Origin: Conexibacter sp.
GTDB lineage: Bacteria; Actinomycetota; Thermoleophilia; Solirubrobacterales; 70-9
DNA: 34,269 bases
NCBI GenBank assembly: GCA_018263295.1
Contig: JADFCZ010000059.1
Coordinates: 1-34,269, forward strand
Direction of reading: 5' to 3'
This document shows, piece after piece, positions 18,631 through 28,216 of the stretch. The translations under genes and the position numbers were made by a program. Below the pieces are notes generated by a model. That model searched no databases. It was not told where the DNA came from and was given only the letters and a program-made list of their open reading frames with translations. Position 1 is the stretch's first letter, and each line of letters begins with the position of its first letter.

Positions 18631-20172
18631 TCACCCTCCCGCCGGGCCGGATCCGAGCCCGCCGCCGCCCGGCGTCTCGATCCGCAGCACGTCTCCGGGC
18701 TCGAGCTCACCCTCGCACTTGGCCGCCAGCGGCCTCCCGTTCAGGGTGTTGACGCCCGGGGCGCCGTCCCCGCCGCCGGCCCGCCCGCGGGGCCCGCGGG
18801 AACGGCGCTCCGTGATCAGCGTGAAACGCATCGGAGCCAGGGCCTCGAACGCCCGGACGACGCCGTCGCCGCCGCGGCGCGTCCCGGCGCCGCCGCTGCC
18901 CCGGCGAACCGCGAGCTCGGTGATCCGCACCGGGAGGTCCTGCTCGAGCGACTCGATCGGCGTGTTCAGCGTGTTCGACATCGCTACGTGGACGGCGCTC
19001 GGCCCGTCGGCGCCGGGGCACGCGCCCTGGCCGCCGCCGATCGTCTCGTAGTAGGTGAACTCCTCGCCGCCGCTGCGGCCCGAGAGCGTCAGGTTGTTCA
19101 TCGTCCCCTGGCCCTGGGCGGGCCCGTCGGCGACGCCGGCGAGCGCGGCGAACACCAGGTCGGCCACGCGGCTCGACGTCTCGACGTTCCCCGCCGCGAC
19201 CGCGGCCGGGGGCCGGGCGTTGAGGACGGACCCGGCCGGGGCCTCGATCCGGACTGGGCGGAACGCCCCGGCCGACGCCGGAGCGTCGGGGTCGGTCAGG
19301 GAGCGGACCGCGAAGAGCGCCGCCGCCCGGGTCACGGGCAGCGGGCAGTTGAGGTTGCCCTCGACCTGGGGGGCCGAGCCCGCGAAGTCGATCGCCATCT
19401 CATCGCCGGCGATCTCGATCCGGACCCGGAGCGGGATCGGCGTGCCGTCGGCCGCCTCGAGCTCGTCGGTCGCGTCGTAGGGGCCGTCGCCGAGGGCGGC
19501 GATCGCGTCGCGGCTGCGCCGCTCGGCGTAGTCGAGCACCGCCGTCATCCCGGCGACGAGGCGCTCGCGCCCGATCCGGTCGGCGAGCTCGGCGATCCGG
19601 TCGCGGCCGCGGAGGTTGGCGGCGCGCTGCGCGCGGAGGTCGGCGAGCCGCTGGTCGGGACGGCGCATCTCCCCGGCCAACGCGACGAGGTCGGCGTCGC
19701 CGACCCTCCTGGGCTCGATCACCACCCCCTCGTCGGCGAGCGTCCGCGATTCGGCCGGCATGCCGCCGGGGGTCGGACCGCCGACGTCGGCGTGATGAGC
19801 GCGGCTCGCCGTCCAGCCGCAGAGATCACCGCCGAGCGAGATCGGGGAGACGAGGGTGATGTCGGGCAGGTGGGTGCCGCCGCGGAAGGGGTCGTTGACG
19901 ATCCAGAGCTCGCGGGCGTCCGGCGAGTCGCCGGCGAGCAGGGCGACCGACTCGACGGCGGCGGGCATCGAGCCGAGGTGAACCGGGATGTGCTCGGCCT
20001 GCATCACGAGCTCGCCGGCGGCGTCGAAGATCGCGGTCGAGCAGTCGTGACGCTCCTTGATGTTCGGCGAGTAGGCGGCGCGGACCAGCACGGCGCCCAT
20101 CTCGTCGCAGATCGAGCGCAGCCCGCCGCTCAGGACCTGGATCTCGATCGGATCGAATGCGGGAGGCGTCAT
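18631..20172 (-). CDS. hyuB: Hydantoinase B / 5-oxoprolinase subunit
   Basis: MTPPAFDPIEIQVLSGGLRSICDEMGAVLVRAAYSPNIKERHDCSTAIFDAAG...; GGAGTRRGGDGVVR. Confidence 0.92.
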   Translation of the reverse strand: MTPPAFDPIEIQVLSGGLRSICDEMGAVLVRAAYSPNIKERHDCSTAIFDAAGELVMQAEHIPVHLGSMPAAVESVALLAGDSPDARELWIVNDPFRGGTHLPDITLVSPISLGGDLCGWTASRAHHADVGGPTPGGMPAESRTLADEGVVIEPRRVGDADLVALAGEMRRPDQRLADLRAQRAANLRGRDRIAELADRIGRERLVAGMTAVLDYAERRSRDAIAALGDGPYDATDELEAADGTPIPLRVRIEIAGDEMAIDFAGSAPQVEGNLNCPLPVTRAAALFAVRSLTDPDAPASAGAFRPVRIEAPAGSVLNARPPAAVAAGNVETSSRVADLVFAALAGVADGPAQGQGTMNNLTLSGRSGGEEFTYYETIGGGQGACPGADGPSAVHVAMSNTLNTPIESLEQDLPVRITELAVRRGSGGAGTRRGGDGVVRAFEALAPMRFTLITERRSRGPRGRAGGGDGAPGVNTLNGRPLAAKCEGELEPGDVLRIETPGGGGLGSGPAGG

Positions 20173-22151
20173 CGAGCGCCCTCGCGGGTGGCGACGATCG
20201 TCCCGATCCGGTCGACCGCGGCGCTCCAGCCGACCGGTACGAGGAAGGTCGTCTCGGGCAGTTCGAACACGCAGGGGCCGTCGAGCCGCAGGCGGGCGCC
20301 GGGGTTTCCGGTGACGACCTCGATCGTCTCGACGTCGTTCCCGAACCGCGCCCGTCGGCGGGATCGCCGGGGTTCGGCCGCGCTCGCCTGAGGGGGCGCG
20401 AAGGGCGACAGCTCCTCGCGGGCGGCGAGGCGGACGTTGACGAGCTCGACTTCGCCCTCGTCCTCGCGGTAGCCGTACCGCCGTTCGTGCTCGGCCGCGA
20501 ACGCCTCGGTCAACTCGGCGGGATCGGGGTCGAGCGGGCCGTCGAGCGGCAGCTCGAACGACTGGCCGCGGTAGCGGAGCTCGTAGATCGCCTCGAGCGT
20601 CGCGTCGGCGGGGGCGTCGAGCCCCTCGCGGGTGGCGGCGAGCGCCGCGGCGATGCCCGCGCGGGTCAGCTCGGCCCCGCTCAGCGACACGGTCCTGGTG
20701 GTGTCGCGGCGACGCTCGGCGCAGACGAGGCCGAGGGCCGACAGCACGCCGCCGGATCGCGGGCAGAGGACCCGGCCGATGCCGAGCTCCTCCGCGATCG
20801 CGATCGCGTGCAGCGGCCCGGCCCCGCCGAACGGCAGCAGGTCGAACCGGCGGGGATCGATTCCCCGCTCGACGGTGATCACCCGCAGCGCCCGGACCAT
20901 CTCCTGGTTGGCGACCTCGTGGATGCCGGCCGCGGCGTCGTCGAGCCCGATGCCGAGCTCGGAGGCGAGGCGGCCGACCGCCGCCTCGGCGGCCTCGCGA
21001 TCGAGCTCGATCCCGCCTGCCAGCCCGCCGCCAGGATCGAGGTAGCCGAGCAGCAGGTCGGCATCGGTCACGGTGGGCTCCGTGCCGCCCTTGCCGTAAC
21101 AGGCGGGACCGGGTTCGGCCCCCGCCGAGCGCGGGCCGACGCGCAGCGCTCCGCCGCGGTCGCGCCAGGCGATCGAGCCGCCGCCGGCACCGACCGTGTG
21201 GACGTCGACCATCGGCAGCTGGATCGGGCGGCCGTCGAACTCACGCGACTCCGTCCGGCCGACCCGTCCCGACTCGACGACGCAGACGTCGCAGGAGGTC
21301 CCGCCCATGTCGAGGCCGAGGGCGTCGCCGCCACCCGAAGCCGAGGCGAGAAGCCCCGCGCCGACGGCGCCTCCCGCCGGGCCGCTGAGGACGCTCCAGG
21401 CGCCGCCGGCGGCCGCGCTCGAGGCGTCGGTGACGCCACCCGAGGACTGCATGATCAGCGGCTCCGGGATGCCGATCTCGCGGCAGCGCTCGCCGAGCCG
21501 CCGCAGGTAGCCGCCGAGGAGCGGCGAGAGGTAGGCGTCGAGGACCGTGGTCGCGCAGCGCTCGTACTCGCGGAACCGCGGCAGGACCGCCGAAGAAGCC
21601 GACACGTGCAGGCCGGGGAACCGCCCGCGGAGCGCGGCGGCCAGCCGCCGCTCGTGGGCCGGATCGGCGAAGGCGAAGAGCAGGCAGACGGCGACCGCCT
21701 CGAGCCCGAGGCGGTCGACCTCGTCGCCGACCCGCTCGATCTCCGCGTCGGTCAGCTCGCGGACGACGCCGCCGGGGCCGATCCGCTCGTCGACGGCGAT
21801 CCGGAGCTCAGGGGGCGCGAGCGGGGGAGGGCGATCCTCGCAGAGCCGGTAGAGCGAAGGCCGGTTCTGGCGGGCGATCTCGAGCAGATCGGTGAAGCCG
21901 GCGGTGGCGACCAGTGCGGTCCGGGCGCCGCGGCGCTCGAGCAGGGCGTTGGTACCGACGGTCATCCCGTGGGCGAAGCGGGTGACCTCGCCGGGCTTCG
22001 CCCCCGCCCCGTCGAGGACGGTCGCGATCGCCGCGGCGACGCCCTCTGACTGATCGCCGGGCGTCGTCGGCGCCTTCGCCGTCGTGACCCGGTCGCCGTC
22101 GACCAGGACGGCGTCGGTGAAGGTCCCTCCTACGTCGACCCCGAGAAGCAC
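20169..22151 (-). CDS. hyuA: Hydantoinase A / 5-oxoprolinase subunit
   Basis: LLGVDVGGTFTDAVLVDGDRV...; LGLDMGGTSCDVCVV; 4-bp overlap with hyuB. Confidence 0.93.
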   Translation of the reverse strand: MLLGVDVGGTFTDAVLVDGDRVTTAKAPTTPGDQSEGVAAAIATVLDGAGAKPGEVTRFAHGMTVGTNALLERRGARTALVATAGFTDLLEIARQNRPSLYRLCEDRPPPLAPPELRIAVDERIGPGGVVRELTDAEIERVGDEVDRLGLEAVAVCLLFAFADPAHERRLAAALRGRFPGLHVSASSAVLPRFREYERCATTVLDAYLSPLLGGYLRRLGERCREIGIPEPLIMQSSGGVTDASSAAAGGAWSVLSGPAGGAVGAGLLASASGGGDALGLDMGGTSCDVCVVESGRVGRTESREFDGRPIQLPMVDVHTVGAGGGSIAWRDRGGALRVGPRSAGAEPGPACYGKGGTEPTVTDADLLLGYLDPGGGLAGGIELDREAAEAAVGRLASELGIGLDDAAAGIHEVANQEMVRALRVITVERGIDPRRFDLLPFGGAGPLHAIAIAEELGIGRVLCPRSGGVLSALGLVCAERRRDTTRTVSLSGAELTRAGIAAALAATREGLDAPADATLEAIYELRYRGQSFELPLDGPLDPDPAELTEAFAAEHERRYGYREDEGEVELVNVRLAAREELSPFAPPQASAAEPRRSRRRARFGNDVETIEVVTGNPGARLRLDGPCVFELPETTFLVPVGWSAAVDRIGTIVATREGAR

Positions 22152-22184
22152 CGGCTCATTACAGCGGGCTGGCCGGGCCGCGGG

Positions 22185-22634
22185 TCAGGCGACCAGCTGG
22201 AGCTCCTCCTCGCGGATCTCCTCGTCGGCGATCACGACGTCCTCCTCGAGGTGCTTGTGGGAGGGGCAGTAGTCGCGACCCGGCAGCGGCTCTCGCTGGC
22301 AGGGCGTGCCGCGGCGCGTGTGGGCCTTGCACTCCCGGTCGACGAGCCCGGCGAGCTCCTCGGGCGGCACCTCGTCGAGGTAGCGGATCGCCAGCTTCAC
22401 GTTGCGGTCGACGACCTGGAGGACGAAGAGCTGCTCGCTGATCGGGAAGTGTCCGCGAAGCTCGGTGAAGAGCGCCTTGGTCGGGCGGGCGAAGTAGCGG
22501 CGGTCGGTGAGGAGCCGGCGCATCGTGCCCTCGCAGGCTTCGAGGATCAGCTGCTTGCTGGCGCAACTCGCGCTCGTGGTGTCAGCGACCTTCGGGGCAA
22601 GCTCCCGATAGATCGAACGACTGAATTGGTACAT
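22185..22634 (-). CDS. Hypothetical protein with C-terminal C/C/C/H zinc-knuckle-like motif
   Basis: ECKAHTRRGTPCQREPLPGRDYCPSHKHL; own upstream intergenic region. Confidence 0.65.
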   Translation of the reverse strand: MYQFSRSIYRELAPKVADTTSASCASKQLILEACEGTMRRLLTDRRYFARPTKALFTELRGHFPISEQLFVLQVVDRNVKLAIRYLDEVPPEELAGLVDRECKAHTRRGTPCQREPLPGRDYCPSHKHLEEDVVIADEEIREEELQLVA

Positions 22635-22720
22635 GGGTTCCCTGAACCTTTCCTTGGTCCGCGGTTACCCCCCCGCATCCGGAAGTGTGACTGCCCGCAC
22701 GTTGACGGCGTGCAACCTGA

Positions 22721-22740
22721 CGTTAAGCCTGCGTTAAGCC
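22721..22740 (-). promoter_or_regulatory. Two 9-bp direct repeats (GGCTTAACG) at 11-bp period upstream of 22185-22634
   Basis: + strand cgttaagcc at 22721-22729 and 22732-22740; the latter overlaps the nadB stop. Confidence 0.35.
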
Positions 22741-24269
22741 CGGGTCAGCCGAACGCGCACGCCCTCGGCCGGCCAGCGGTCCATCCGGGCGTGTTCGTCG
22801 GGTCCGACGACGTTGTGGTGCAGGTCCAGCTCGGGGTCGACCCGGGGGCGGTCGATCCGGCGATGGACCCCGCGCGACTCCTGTCGCGCCAGCGCCGAAG
22901 CGGCGATCAGGCGGGCGAGCGGATAGGGATCGGAGCTGAGGGCCTCGAGGCGTCCGGGGTCGCGGATCGGCCCGGCGAGCTCCCAGACCGCGCGCCTGGT
23001 CTCCTCGGTCGGTGCCGGGAACGACGGGTCGGGGTCGGGTTCAGGCGGCGCCGGGTCGGCACCGGGACCCTCGAGGGCGGCCCGGGCCGCGCGGCTTCCG
23101 AACACGAAGCACTCGCTGAGCGAGTTCGAGGCGAGCCGGTTGGCGCCGTGGAGGCCCGTGCATGCCGCCTCCCCGACCGCCAGCAACCCGTCCAGCGAGC
23201 TGCGTCCTTCGAGGTCGGTGTGGACGCCTCCGATCAGGTAATGGGCGGCCGGCGCGACCGGGACCGGCTCGCGGGCGGGGTCGATGCCGAGCGACTCGAG
23301 CGTTCGCGAGATCGTCGGGAACCGCCCCAGCGGTACAGGGCGGAGGTCGAGGTCGACCGCGGTGGTCCCGTCGGCCGCCATCCGGTCGAGGATCGCCGCC
23401 GTGACCTGGTCGCGGGGCGCGAGCTCGTCGGTGAACCGGCGGCCGTCGGCGTCCAGCAGCAGCGCGCCCTCGCCGCGGACCGCCTCGGTGATCAGCCAGC
23501 CGTCGAGCCGGTCGCCGGGCCGCGAGAGCGCGGTCGGGTGGAACTGGCAGAGCTCGAGGTCGGCGAGGTCGGCGCCGGCCGCGTGGGCGAGGATCGCCCC
23601 GGCGCCGATCGCTCCGCGCGGGTTCGTCGTCCGCTCCCAGAGCGCCGCGCCGCCGCCGGTCGCGAGGATGGTGGCGGCCGCGGGGATCGGGCCGAGGTCG
23701 GTGAGGACGCCGTGGCAGCGATCGCCGTCGGACCAGAGCGCAAGGGCCGAGGCGCCCTCGAGGACTTCGATCCGTTCGTTGCGCGACGTCAGCTCGGCGA
23801 GCCGGCTGGTCAGTGCCCGGCCGGTCTCGGCGCCGCCGGCGTGGACGATCCGGCGGGCGGAATGGCCGCCCTCGAGCCCGAGCGCGAGCTCGCCGTCGGG
23901 CTGGAGGTCGAAGGCGACGCCACGGCGCATCAGGAGCTCGACCGCACCCGGGCTCTCCTCGACGAGGACCTCCACCGCCGCCGGGAAGCAGAGCCCGCGG
24001 CCGGCGTTGAGCGTGTCCTCGGCGTGCCGGGCCGGCGAGTCATCGGCCGCGATCGCCGCCGCGAGGCCGCCCTGCGCGCGGAAGCTCGCGGTCTCGGTCA
24101 GCGGTTTGCGCGAGATCACGACCACGCTTGCGCCGGCCTCGGCGGCCTCGAGCGCGGCGTGCAATCCGGCGGCCCCGGCGCCGACGACCGCGACGTCGGC
24201 GGGCACGCGGGCCGGGTCTCGACTGGGGTCGTTCGTCGGCAAGGCGGCAGTACCGTATCCGGCTGCCAT
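22734..24269 (-). CDS. nadB: L-aspartate oxidase
   Basis: DVAVVGAGAAGLHAALEAAEAGASVVVISRKPLTETASFRAQGGLAAAI; GANRLASNSLSECFVFG. Confidence 0.9.
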   Translation of the reverse strand: MAAGYGTAALPTNDPSRDPARVPADVAVVGAGAAGLHAALEAAEAGASVVVISRKPLTETASFRAQGGLAAAIAADDSPARHAEDTLNAGRGLCFPAAVEVLVEESPGAVELLMRRGVAFDLQPDGELALGLEGGHSARRIVHAGGAETGRALTSRLAELTSRNERIEVLEGASALALWSDGDRCHGVLTDLGPIPAAATILATGGGAALWERTTNPRGAIGAGAILAHAAGADLADLELCQFHPTALSRPGDRLDGWLITEAVRGEGALLLDADGRRFTDELAPRDQVTAAILDRMAADGTTAVDLDLRPVPLGRFPTISRTLESLGIDPAREPVPVAPAAHYLIGGVHTDLEGRSSLDGLLAVGEAACTGLHGANRLASNSLSECFVFGSRAARAALEGPGADPAPPEPDPDPSFPAPTEETRRAVWELAGPIRDPGRLEALSSDPYPLARLIAASALARQESRGVHRRIDRPRVDPELDLHHNVVGPDEHARMDRWPAEGVRVRLTRA

Positions 24270-25281
24270 GGGCCTCTACTTCCACCACCCGGCCTCGCTG
24301 CTCCACGACACCGGCCCGCACCCCGAGAACGCGGGCCGGATCAGGGCGATCGAGGCGGTGCTCGAGGACGCCGGATGGCCCGGCCTGGAGCGGGCGGAGC
24401 CGCCGCGAGCCGAGCGCGAATGGCTGACGCGGGTCCACGGGGCGGCGCTCGTCGACGCGATCGAGGAGCTCTGCGCCGCCGGCGGTGGGGCGATCGACTT
24501 CGACACCGTCGTCGTCGAGGCATCGTGGGAGGCCTCGCTGCGGGCGGCCGGGGCCGCCGCGGAGGGCGCTCGCCTGCTGCTCGAGGGCGCCCACGGCTTC
24601 GTCTTCTGCGGCCTGCGGCCGCCCGGCCACCACGCGGAGTCGAACCGGGCGATGGGGTTCTGCCTGTTCAACAACGCCGCCGTCGGCGCAGCGCACGCGC
24701 TCGCGGCCTGCGGCGCCGAGCGGGTCCTGATCCTCGACTGGGACGTCCATCATGGCAACGGAACCGCGGAGATCTTCGACCGGCGGGCCGACGTCCTCTA
24801 CGTGAGCATCCACCAGAGCCCGCTCTATCCCGGCACGGGGGCGGCCGGCGATTTCGGCAGCGGTCCGGGGGACGGGATGACCCTGAACCTGCCGGTTCCC
24901 CCCGGCGCCGGCGGAGAGGAGTTCCGCGGGATGATCGAGCACGTGGTCGCCCCGGCTGCGCGGTCATGGCGGCCCGACCTGCTGATCATCTCGGCCGGCT
25001 ATGACGCCCACGCCGGCGACCCGCTGGCCAACTGCGTCGTCGAGGACCACGACTACGCGGCGATGACCGCGGCGATGCGTGAGCTCGGCAGCGAGATCGG
25101 GGCGCCGATCCTCGTCTGCCTCGAGGGCGGCTACGACCCGGCGGCGCTGGCCCGCTCGGTCCTGATCACGGTCGAGGAGCTCGTCGGAGGCCCGCCGCCG
25201 CCGAGCGTGAGCGCGGTGCCCGTCGTCGCCGATGCCGTCGCGCGCGTGTCGGCGCACGAGCGCTGGCGCTCGGCCTTCTGA
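24268..25281 (+). CDS. Histone-deacetylase/AcuC-like amidohydrolase
   Basis: RPPGHHAESNRAMGFCLFNNAAVGAAHA, ILDWDVHHGNGTAEIF, ISAGYDAHAGDPL, CLEGGYD. Confidence 0.92.
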   Translation: MGLYFHHPASLLHDTGPHPENAGRIRAIEAVLEDAGWPGLERAEPPRAEREWLTRVHGAALVDAIEELCAAGGGAIDFDTVVVEASWEASLRAAGAAAEGARLLLEGAHGFVFCGLRPPGHHAESNRAMGFCLFNNAAVGAAHALAACGAERVLILDWDVHHGNGTAEIFDRRADVLYVSIHQSPLYPGTGAAGDFGSGPGDGMTLNLPVPPGAGGEEFRGMIEHVVAPAARSWRPDLLIISAGYDAHAGDPLANCVVEDHDYAAMTAAMRELGSEIGAPILVCLEGGYDPAALARSVLITVEELVGGPPPPSVSAVPVVADAVARVSAHERWRSAF

Positions 25282-25293
25282 GCCCGGCTCCCG

Positions 25294-27003
25294 TCAGTCG
25301 CCGGCGCCCGGCCCGGCTTCGGCCCGGATCGCCTTCGTCCGGTCGCGGAGCCAGTCGGCGGCGGCCTGACGGACCTCGCTGATCGCCGCCGCCGCCTCGG
25401 CCTCGATCTCCTTGGCGTGGGCCTCGGCGTCGGCCGCCCGCTGCTCGGCCGCGGCGACCTTCGACTCGACGTCGCGCTCGGCCTGCTCGGCCGCGGCGAT
25501 CGCGTCGCTGAGCTCCTCCTCACGGTCGCGCATGCGCTCGGCGGACGCCGCGTCCGCCACGGCCCGCGCCTGCTCGGCCGCGATCTCGAGTTCCGCCGCC
25601 GACTCCTCCCGGAGCCGGACCTTCTCCTCCTCGAGTTGCTGCTCGGCGGCGCTCACGCGTTCGGCCGCCTCGATCGCCTGCCGCTCGATCTGGCTCAGGC
25701 GCTCGTGCGACTCGGCGACGGCCTGTGCCTTCGCTTCGCGCTCATCCTGAAGCTCGCGCTCGCGCTTGCCGAGGATCTCGGCGAAGCGTTCCTCCGCCGC
25801 CTTCCGAGCGACCGCCGCCTCCGCCCGGACGCGCTCGTCGGCGTCGGCCTCGATCCGGGCGATTCGCTCGGCCGTCTGCTGCTCGGCCGCGGCGAGAGCG
25901 CGGCGCTCGAGCTCCTTGCGGCGAGGCTCGGAGTCGCGCTCGATCTCGGCCTCGACCTCGGTCCGGCCTTCGGCCCTCGCCGTCTCGACCCGCTCGCGGA
26001 GGTCATCGCCGGCGGCGCCCTCGAGCGCCTCGCGACGCGCTTCGTCGCGGGCCTCGGCGACGCGAGCGTCAGCCTCTTCGCGGGCGAGCTGGAGCTCGCT
26101 CCTCAATCCCTCCGCCTCGGCGCCGCTCGCGGCGGCCCCGGGGCTGTCGGCGTTCGCGGCCTCGGCGCGGATCCGCTCGACCTCCTCGCGGACCCGCTGC
26201 TGGGCTTCGGCCTTCAGCTTCGCGACCTGGCGGCGCAGCCACTGGGTCGCCTGCTCGCGGGCCCGGGCCTCGACCTCGTCCTTCTCGGTCTGCAGCCTCG
26301 CCGCACGCTCCTCGGCCTGGGTGGCCCGGGCCTCGGCCTCGCGCAGCCGCGAAGCGAGCTCCTCGATCTCGGCGCGGGCGCTCGCCTGCGCCTGCTCGAG
26401 GTTGCGCTCGAGGGCGAGGATCTCGTCGTGGGAGCGGATCTCGGCCGCCCGCGCGGCTTCGTCGGCGGCGACCTTGATCCGGTCGCCCGTGTCGCCGGTC
26501 GAGGGCTCGGCATCGGCGTCCTGAGGCTCGGGCTGCATCGGCTCCTCGGCATCCCCGGCCTCCGCGCCCGCGGCCTCGTCGTCGGCCGGCGGCGCAGCGG
26601 TCTCGAGCTCCTCCGACTCCGGCTCGACCACCTCGTGTTCGGCCGGCTCGGGCTCGAGCGCCTCCAGCTCCGCGGACTCCGGCTCCGGCTCGCGGCGGCG
26701 TCCGCTGACCGGCGAGGGCGGAGCCCACTCGGCCGTGCCGGTGTCGGGCTCGATCATCGGGCGGGGCGCCTGCTCCCGTTCCCCGGTCTCGCCGCCCGGC
26801 TCGGGGACGACCGCCCAGTCCTCGGTGCCGAAGGGGTCATCGCCGGACCCCTGCTCCTCCGGCGCGGACGACTCGCTGCGGTTCGCGGTCCACGGGTAGA
26901 GCGCGGTCGCGGGGTCGACGGCGTCGCCTGAATCGGCAGTGGTCGCGTCGGGGTCTGCGTCACGCTTGCCCTTGCGACCGAAAATCCCTCTCCAACGAGC
27001 CAT
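25294..27003 (-). CDS. Long coiled-coil protein with acidic/proline-rich N-terminal linker
   Basis: MARWRGIFGRKGKRDADPD start at 27003; ~370 residues of continuous Ala/Glu/Arg heptad-type sequence. Confidence 0.75.
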   Translation of the reverse strand: MARWRGIFGRKGKRDADPDATTADSGDAVDPATALYPWTANRSESSAPEEQGSGDDPFGTEDWAVVPEPGGETGEREQAPRPMIEPDTGTAEWAPPSPVSGRRREPEPESAELEALEPEPAEHEVVEPESEELETAAPPADDEAAGAEAGDAEEPMQPEPQDADAEPSTGDTGDRIKVAADEAARAAEIRSHDEILALERNLEQAQASARAEIEELASRLREAEARATQAEERAARLQTEKDEVEARAREQATQWLRRQVAKLKAEAQQRVREEVERIRAEAANADSPGAAASGAEAEGLRSELQLAREEADARVAEARDEARREALEGAAGDDLRERVETARAEGRTEVEAEIERDSEPRRKELERRALAAAEQQTAERIARIEADADERVRAEAAVARKAAEERFAEILGKRERELQDEREAKAQAVAESHERLSQIERQAIEAAERVSAAEQQLEEEKVRLREESAAELEIAAEQARAVADAASAERMRDREEELSDAIAAAEQAERDVESKVAAAEQRAADAEAHAKEIEAEAAAAISEVRQAAADWLRDRTKAIRAEAGPGAGD

Positions 27004-27029
27004 CGGCCGCCGCAGGTTACGCGATCTGA

Positions 27030-27047
27030 GGACCTCGCCGGAGGTCC
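27030..27047. repeat. 7-bp stem, 4-nt loop inverted repeat in the 5' region of the coiled-coil gene
   Basis: GGACCTC-gccg-GAGGTCC. Confidence 0.7.
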
Positions 27048-27171
27048 ATTTGACAGTGTCGGCACCGGGCCGTCGCTGACCGGCACACGCGGGCATTGAT
27101 CGGTCGCCTCGCCCGGCGAAGCATCGGTCGCGTCAACGATCCGGTCGCTCAGGCCGGGGAAGGAGTTCGCG

Positions 27172-27426
27172 ATGAATGCGATGTTCGCCACCGCTCACTG
27201 CCGGGCGCTCGGCGCCGCGGCGTGGCTGCGCTCGCGCCTCGCCGCCGAGAACGGCCAGGGAACGGTCGAGTACGTCGGCCTCGTGCTGCTGGTCGCGGCG
27301 CTGATGGGCGGGATGGTCGCCGCCGTCGGCGGCCTCGGCAGCCTCTCGGGCATCGGCAAGGAGCTCGCCGAGGCGATCACCAAGAAGATCATCCAGGGCG
27401 TGCAGAAGATCACGTTCGGAGGGTGA
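27172..27426 (+). CDS. Flp/type IVb pilin-like small protein
   Basis: [29 protein letters not shown]: Gly then Glu at +5 of a hydrophobic helix; aaggag RBS upstream. Confidence 0.7.
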   Translation: MNAMFATAHCRALGAAAWLRSRLAAENGQGTVEYVGLVLLVAALMGGMVAAVGGLGSLSGIGKELAEAITKKIIQGVQKITFGG

Positions 27427-27438
27427 GGAGGGCCGGGA

Positions 27439-27472
27439 CCGCGACCGCCCGCGAACCGGCGGGCGGTCGCGG
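27439..27472. terminator. Perfect 14-bp GC stem, 6-nt loop hairpin after the Flp-like gene; candidate terminator without U-tract
   Basis: CCGCGACCGCCCGC-gaaccg-GCGGGCGGTCGCGG between 27426 and 27491. Confidence 0.6.
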
Positions 27473-27490
27473 ATCTGGAACACTGGCGCC

Positions 27491-28216
27491 GTGGGAGCCG
27501 AGAGAAGCTACGGGCGCACGCCCGCCGACATGCGCCCGGTCGAGATCGAGACCGGGTTCGTCCGGACCGCCGACGGTTCGGCGCTGATCTCCGTCGGCGA
27601 GACCCGGGTCATCTGCACCGCCTCGATCCAGGAGGAGGTGCCGAGGTGGATGCGGGGCCGCGGCACCGGCTGGGTCACCGCCGAGTACGCGATGCTGCCC
27701 GCCTCGACCGGCGAGCGCAAGGAGCGCGACTCGAAGCGGGGGCGCCCCGACGGCCGCTCGATCGAGATCCAGCGGTTGATCGGCCGCGCGCTGCGCGTGG
27801 TCGTCGACTTCGCGGCGCTCGGCGAGCGGGCGGTCTGGGTGGACTGCGACGTCCTCCAGGCCGACGGCGGCACCCGCTGCGCGTCGATCACCGGTGCCTA
27901 CGTCGCCCTGCACGAGGCGCTCTCCGGGCTCGTCGAGAGCGGCGACATGAAGGAGCTTCCGTTCAGCGACACGGTCGCCGCGCTCAGCGTCGGGGTCGTC
28001 GACGGAGAGGCGCTCTGCGACCTCGACTACTCCGAGGACTCGCGTGCGGAGGTCGACGCGAACGTCGTCATGACCGGTTCGGGCGGCCTCGTCGAGGTCC
28101 AGGCGACCGCCGAGCAGACGCCGCTCTCCCGTGCCTCCCTGGACGAGCTCCTGGCGCTGGCCGAGGCCGGCATCGCCGACCTCCGGACGCTGCAGCTGGA
28201 GGCGACGGGGGCGTGA
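27491..28216 (+). CDS. rph: Ribonuclease PH
   Basis: [71 protein letters not shown]. Confidence 0.95.
   Translation: MGAERSYGRTPADMRPVEIETGFVRTADGSALISVGETRVICTASIQEEVPRWMRGRGTGWVTAEYAMLPASTGERKERDSKRGRPDGRSIEIQRLIGRALRVVVDFAALGERAVWVDCDVLQADGGTRCASITGAYVALHEALSGLVESGDMKELPFSDTVAALSVGVVDGEALCDLDYSEDSRAEVDANVVMTGSGGLVEVQATAEQTPLSRASLDELLALAEAGIADLRTLQLEATGA

Noticed and set aside
20157-22049. 630-aa plus-strand ORF
   Set aside because: Antisense to hyuA, which has clear family motifs; low-complexity translation.
22251-25004. 917-aa plus-strand ORF
   Set aside because: Antisense to nadB and the zinc-knuckle gene; Arg/Gly/Glu-rich shadow ORF typical of high GC.
25417-26931. 504-aa plus-strand ORF
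   Set aside because: Antisense to the coiled-coil gene; its Leu/Gly/Arg pattern mirrors the Glu/Ala/Arg repeats.
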